Assembly (NCBI RefSeq): GCF_041296385.1
Contig: NC_091022.1
Location: 20,665,967-20,729,966 of the forward strand
Length of the DNA: 64,000 nt
Direction of reading: 5' to 3'
DNA from: Aphelocoma coerulescens
Lineage: Eukaryota; Chordata; Aves; Passeriformes; Corvidae
In this document: piece by piece, positions 62,227 through 64,000 of the stretch
Position numbering within the stretch: the first letter of the stretch is position 1
How the letters are laid out: every line of letters starts with the position of its first letter
Translations under genes and position numbers: made by a program
The notes under the pieces: model-generated
Database searches by the model: none
What the model saw: only the letters and a program-made list of their open reading frames with translations
Told to the model about the DNA's origin: nothing

Positions 62227-64000
62227 GCATTGATGAGGGAAGTTAGACTAAAGCAAAGCTGGGAGGATGCATTACTGTGGGCTGACAGTCAAATTGTTCT
62301 GAATCCATAGCACAGCCATTCTGTCTAAAGAATCTTGGGCCTTTTCCTCATTTATTAGCGTGATAGGTCCTTAGGTGAAAGACCATAAAACTGTTTTATA
62401 AGGCAGATATTTTGTTGTATGGCCACAATAAGATGATTTTAGTTCTTTGAAACTTTTTGAATCAACGAACATGCCAATAAAAAAATCCTTGATATTGTTG
62501 CTGGGTGAAATAAGAACTTCTAGGCTTTAAAGTGAATTCAATAAGCAATCTCATGCTTTTAGGTTTTATCAAAATAGACCTTAGAGAAAACTTCCTTAAA
62601 AGTTTATTTGTAACACATATATTAGGACAGTTGCATAAATATATGTAACAGATGCTGCAGGAAAAAAAGAAAATTGTGAAAACTTTCATATTGCAGCATA
62701 TATATAAAGCAGTAATTTTTTTATTCTTCTTATTTCTACTGAAAAGACAGGCCCAATCAGCATAGCCAGTGCTGTGTGATTCCTCTAGTATGCCTTTTAA
62801 AAGACAATTGATTTGTGCATGTGCACATCCCTAATCTGATTAGTGAACACCCTAGCCAAATTAATGCAGATTGATTATCCATAAAAAGTGGATTAATTGA
62901 ATAATAGACATTGATATAAATGGCTAGTAGATATTTTACTACATGTATGTGTGAAGTTGACATATTTTGCTGTTAAATAAAATATAGTGAAAACAGGAAT
63001 ATTGATTCACGTTAAAGTTGATTAATCTATTCATTAGTGTAATTTAATTGTCTGTAAAAATAGTTGCTAAACAGTAGGGGAAAAAATCTGTTATTGTAAT
63101 TGTCTGTGTTACAGTAAAGGAATTATTTTATTCAGTGTTACACAAATAAATCCAAATTTCCTAGCTATATATATTAGGACAAAGGATGGTGTCATTGCAA
63201 TTACAGGAAATTCTATGAAATTATAACAAACAGCTATTCACATTATCAGCTTAGTTACTTGTCAGACTCACTGGATTGAGCAGTCCATGTTATAGAGCAG
63301 CTTAAAGTGAAAGCCACATAAAAGAATTCATTATCAATAGGAAAAAAGAGGACCTAATTGAGGAATGTCAGCCACTGTTTGCATCCTCAATAGAAGAAAA
63401 ATGGACTCTATCACAAAATGCCAACTGTGGCCATGTTCTCCAATTTTCTTTTTGAGGACACGAAGCAGTAGATTGGATTAAAAAGGAACTGCCAAACCCA
63501 TTATCTTTAACTTTCAATAAAAGTGCACTGTGTCCAAATGAAAAATGCCAGACATCATCCCTCCTTTCTTGAGGAAAATAGTGGAACCAATTAAAAAAAT
63601 CCTGGTCTATAAATCTTTTACATTTTAAGCTTTCTAGGAAAGAGCAATAGAACACTATGTCATTTAACAACTGCAGTAGGAAAAGAAAATTCTCATGAAC
63701 TGCAAATGAAAAATGAGATGGGAGAACAGGACATCAAAACAAAATTAAAGATTGGAAATATGGCCACCCTTTAGGTCTGATTTGACTAGGTTTGGTATTC
63801 CTCATAGATGTAAAATGCCATTTTAGTTCTGGGAGGGAGGAACTTGAAGAAATGTCTGCATTGAAACCTAAAATAGCTATTTTGTTTCACTGGATTTCAA
63901 AATAGGAATAGCCATATGCTAAAATTCCATAACCAAACAAAAGTGTTTAATCCTACCACATGTGGACTACTTGCACTCTCTCAAGAAAAAAATGACATAT
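62227..64000. other. AT-rich non-coding flank, no gene recognised
   Basis: No gene recognised. The part 62,780-63,330 is rich in homeodomain-type words (separate entry). The minus open frame at 63,368-63,670 shows no domain. Confidence 0.6.
62780..63330. promoter_or_regulatory. Candidate enhancer: homeodomain motif cluster
   Basis: The stretch carries TAATCTGATTA at 62,832-62,842, a perfect inverted dimer site of the type bound by paired-class homeodomains with lysine at position 50 (OTX, GSC, PITX). It also has GATTATCC at 62,873-62,880, GGATTAA at 62,890-62,896 and the palindrome GATTAATC at 63,020-63,027. Several TTAATT/AATTG words lie between them. There are no repeats or coding signals. 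Function as a conserved regulatory element is inference; AT-rich DNA yields single ATTA words freely, but the dimer plus three K50-type half sites in 200 bp is less usual. Confidence 0.3.

Noticed and set aside
1..64000. tRNA, rRNA, snRNA, CRISPR, prokaryotic operons
   Set aside because: No tRNA B-box (GGTTCGA context), snRNA start or regular spaced direct repeats found by reading; the sequence is vertebrate.

Overview
The window looks like a gene-poor, AT-rich stretch of bird nuclear DNA, either an intergenic desert or the inside of a very long intron. The bird assignment rests on three pieces of sauropsid CR1 LINE 3' end, near 14.6, 47.95 and 55.6 kb. A young-looking, avian-type 1.3 kb solo LTR at 60.9-62.2 kb supports it and resembles passerine ERVL-like LTRs as I remember them. 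There are no operons, ribosome-binding sites, tRNAs, rRNAs, CRISPR arrays or plasmid-type features. I found no open reading frame I can defend as a known protein-coding gene. The longer ORFs are chance frames in GC-rich patches, translations of homopolymers, or short frames with no recognisable domain.

Layout: 1-21.1 kb is AT-rich unique sequence with simple repeats (notably an A/C tract at 5.80-5.88 kb) and a CR1 tail at 14.55 kb. A small GC-rich patch lies at 21.18-21.96 kb and holds a perfect 10-bp inverted repeat. From 22 to 47.8 kb there is more unique AT-rich sequence with a few local duplications, a pair of octamer motifs at 33.65 kb and a probable MIR-like SINE remnant at 38.2 kb. At 47.85-47.99 kb a second MIR-like remnant abuts a CR1 tail. 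A short, coding-looking frame preceded by a splice-acceptor-like sequence sits at 48.26-48.45 kb. A degenerate tandem array of about 74-80 bp units lies at 52.98-53.28 kb. An open minus-strand frame with no ATG lies at 53.98-54.30 kb. A 360-bp CR1 remnant lies at 55.58-55.95 kb, and an AT-rich double palindrome at 59.07 kb.

The best-supported element is the solo LTR at 60,905-62,221. It has TG...CA ends, an exact 5-bp target duplication, a CpG-rich module, internal duplications and a polyadenylation signal. Just downstream, 62.78-63.33 kb is dense in homeodomain-type motifs, including a perfect paired-class dimer site, and is my best guess for a regulatory element. I did not find a convincing undescribed system. 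All repeat and motif calls were made by eye, without database comparison.
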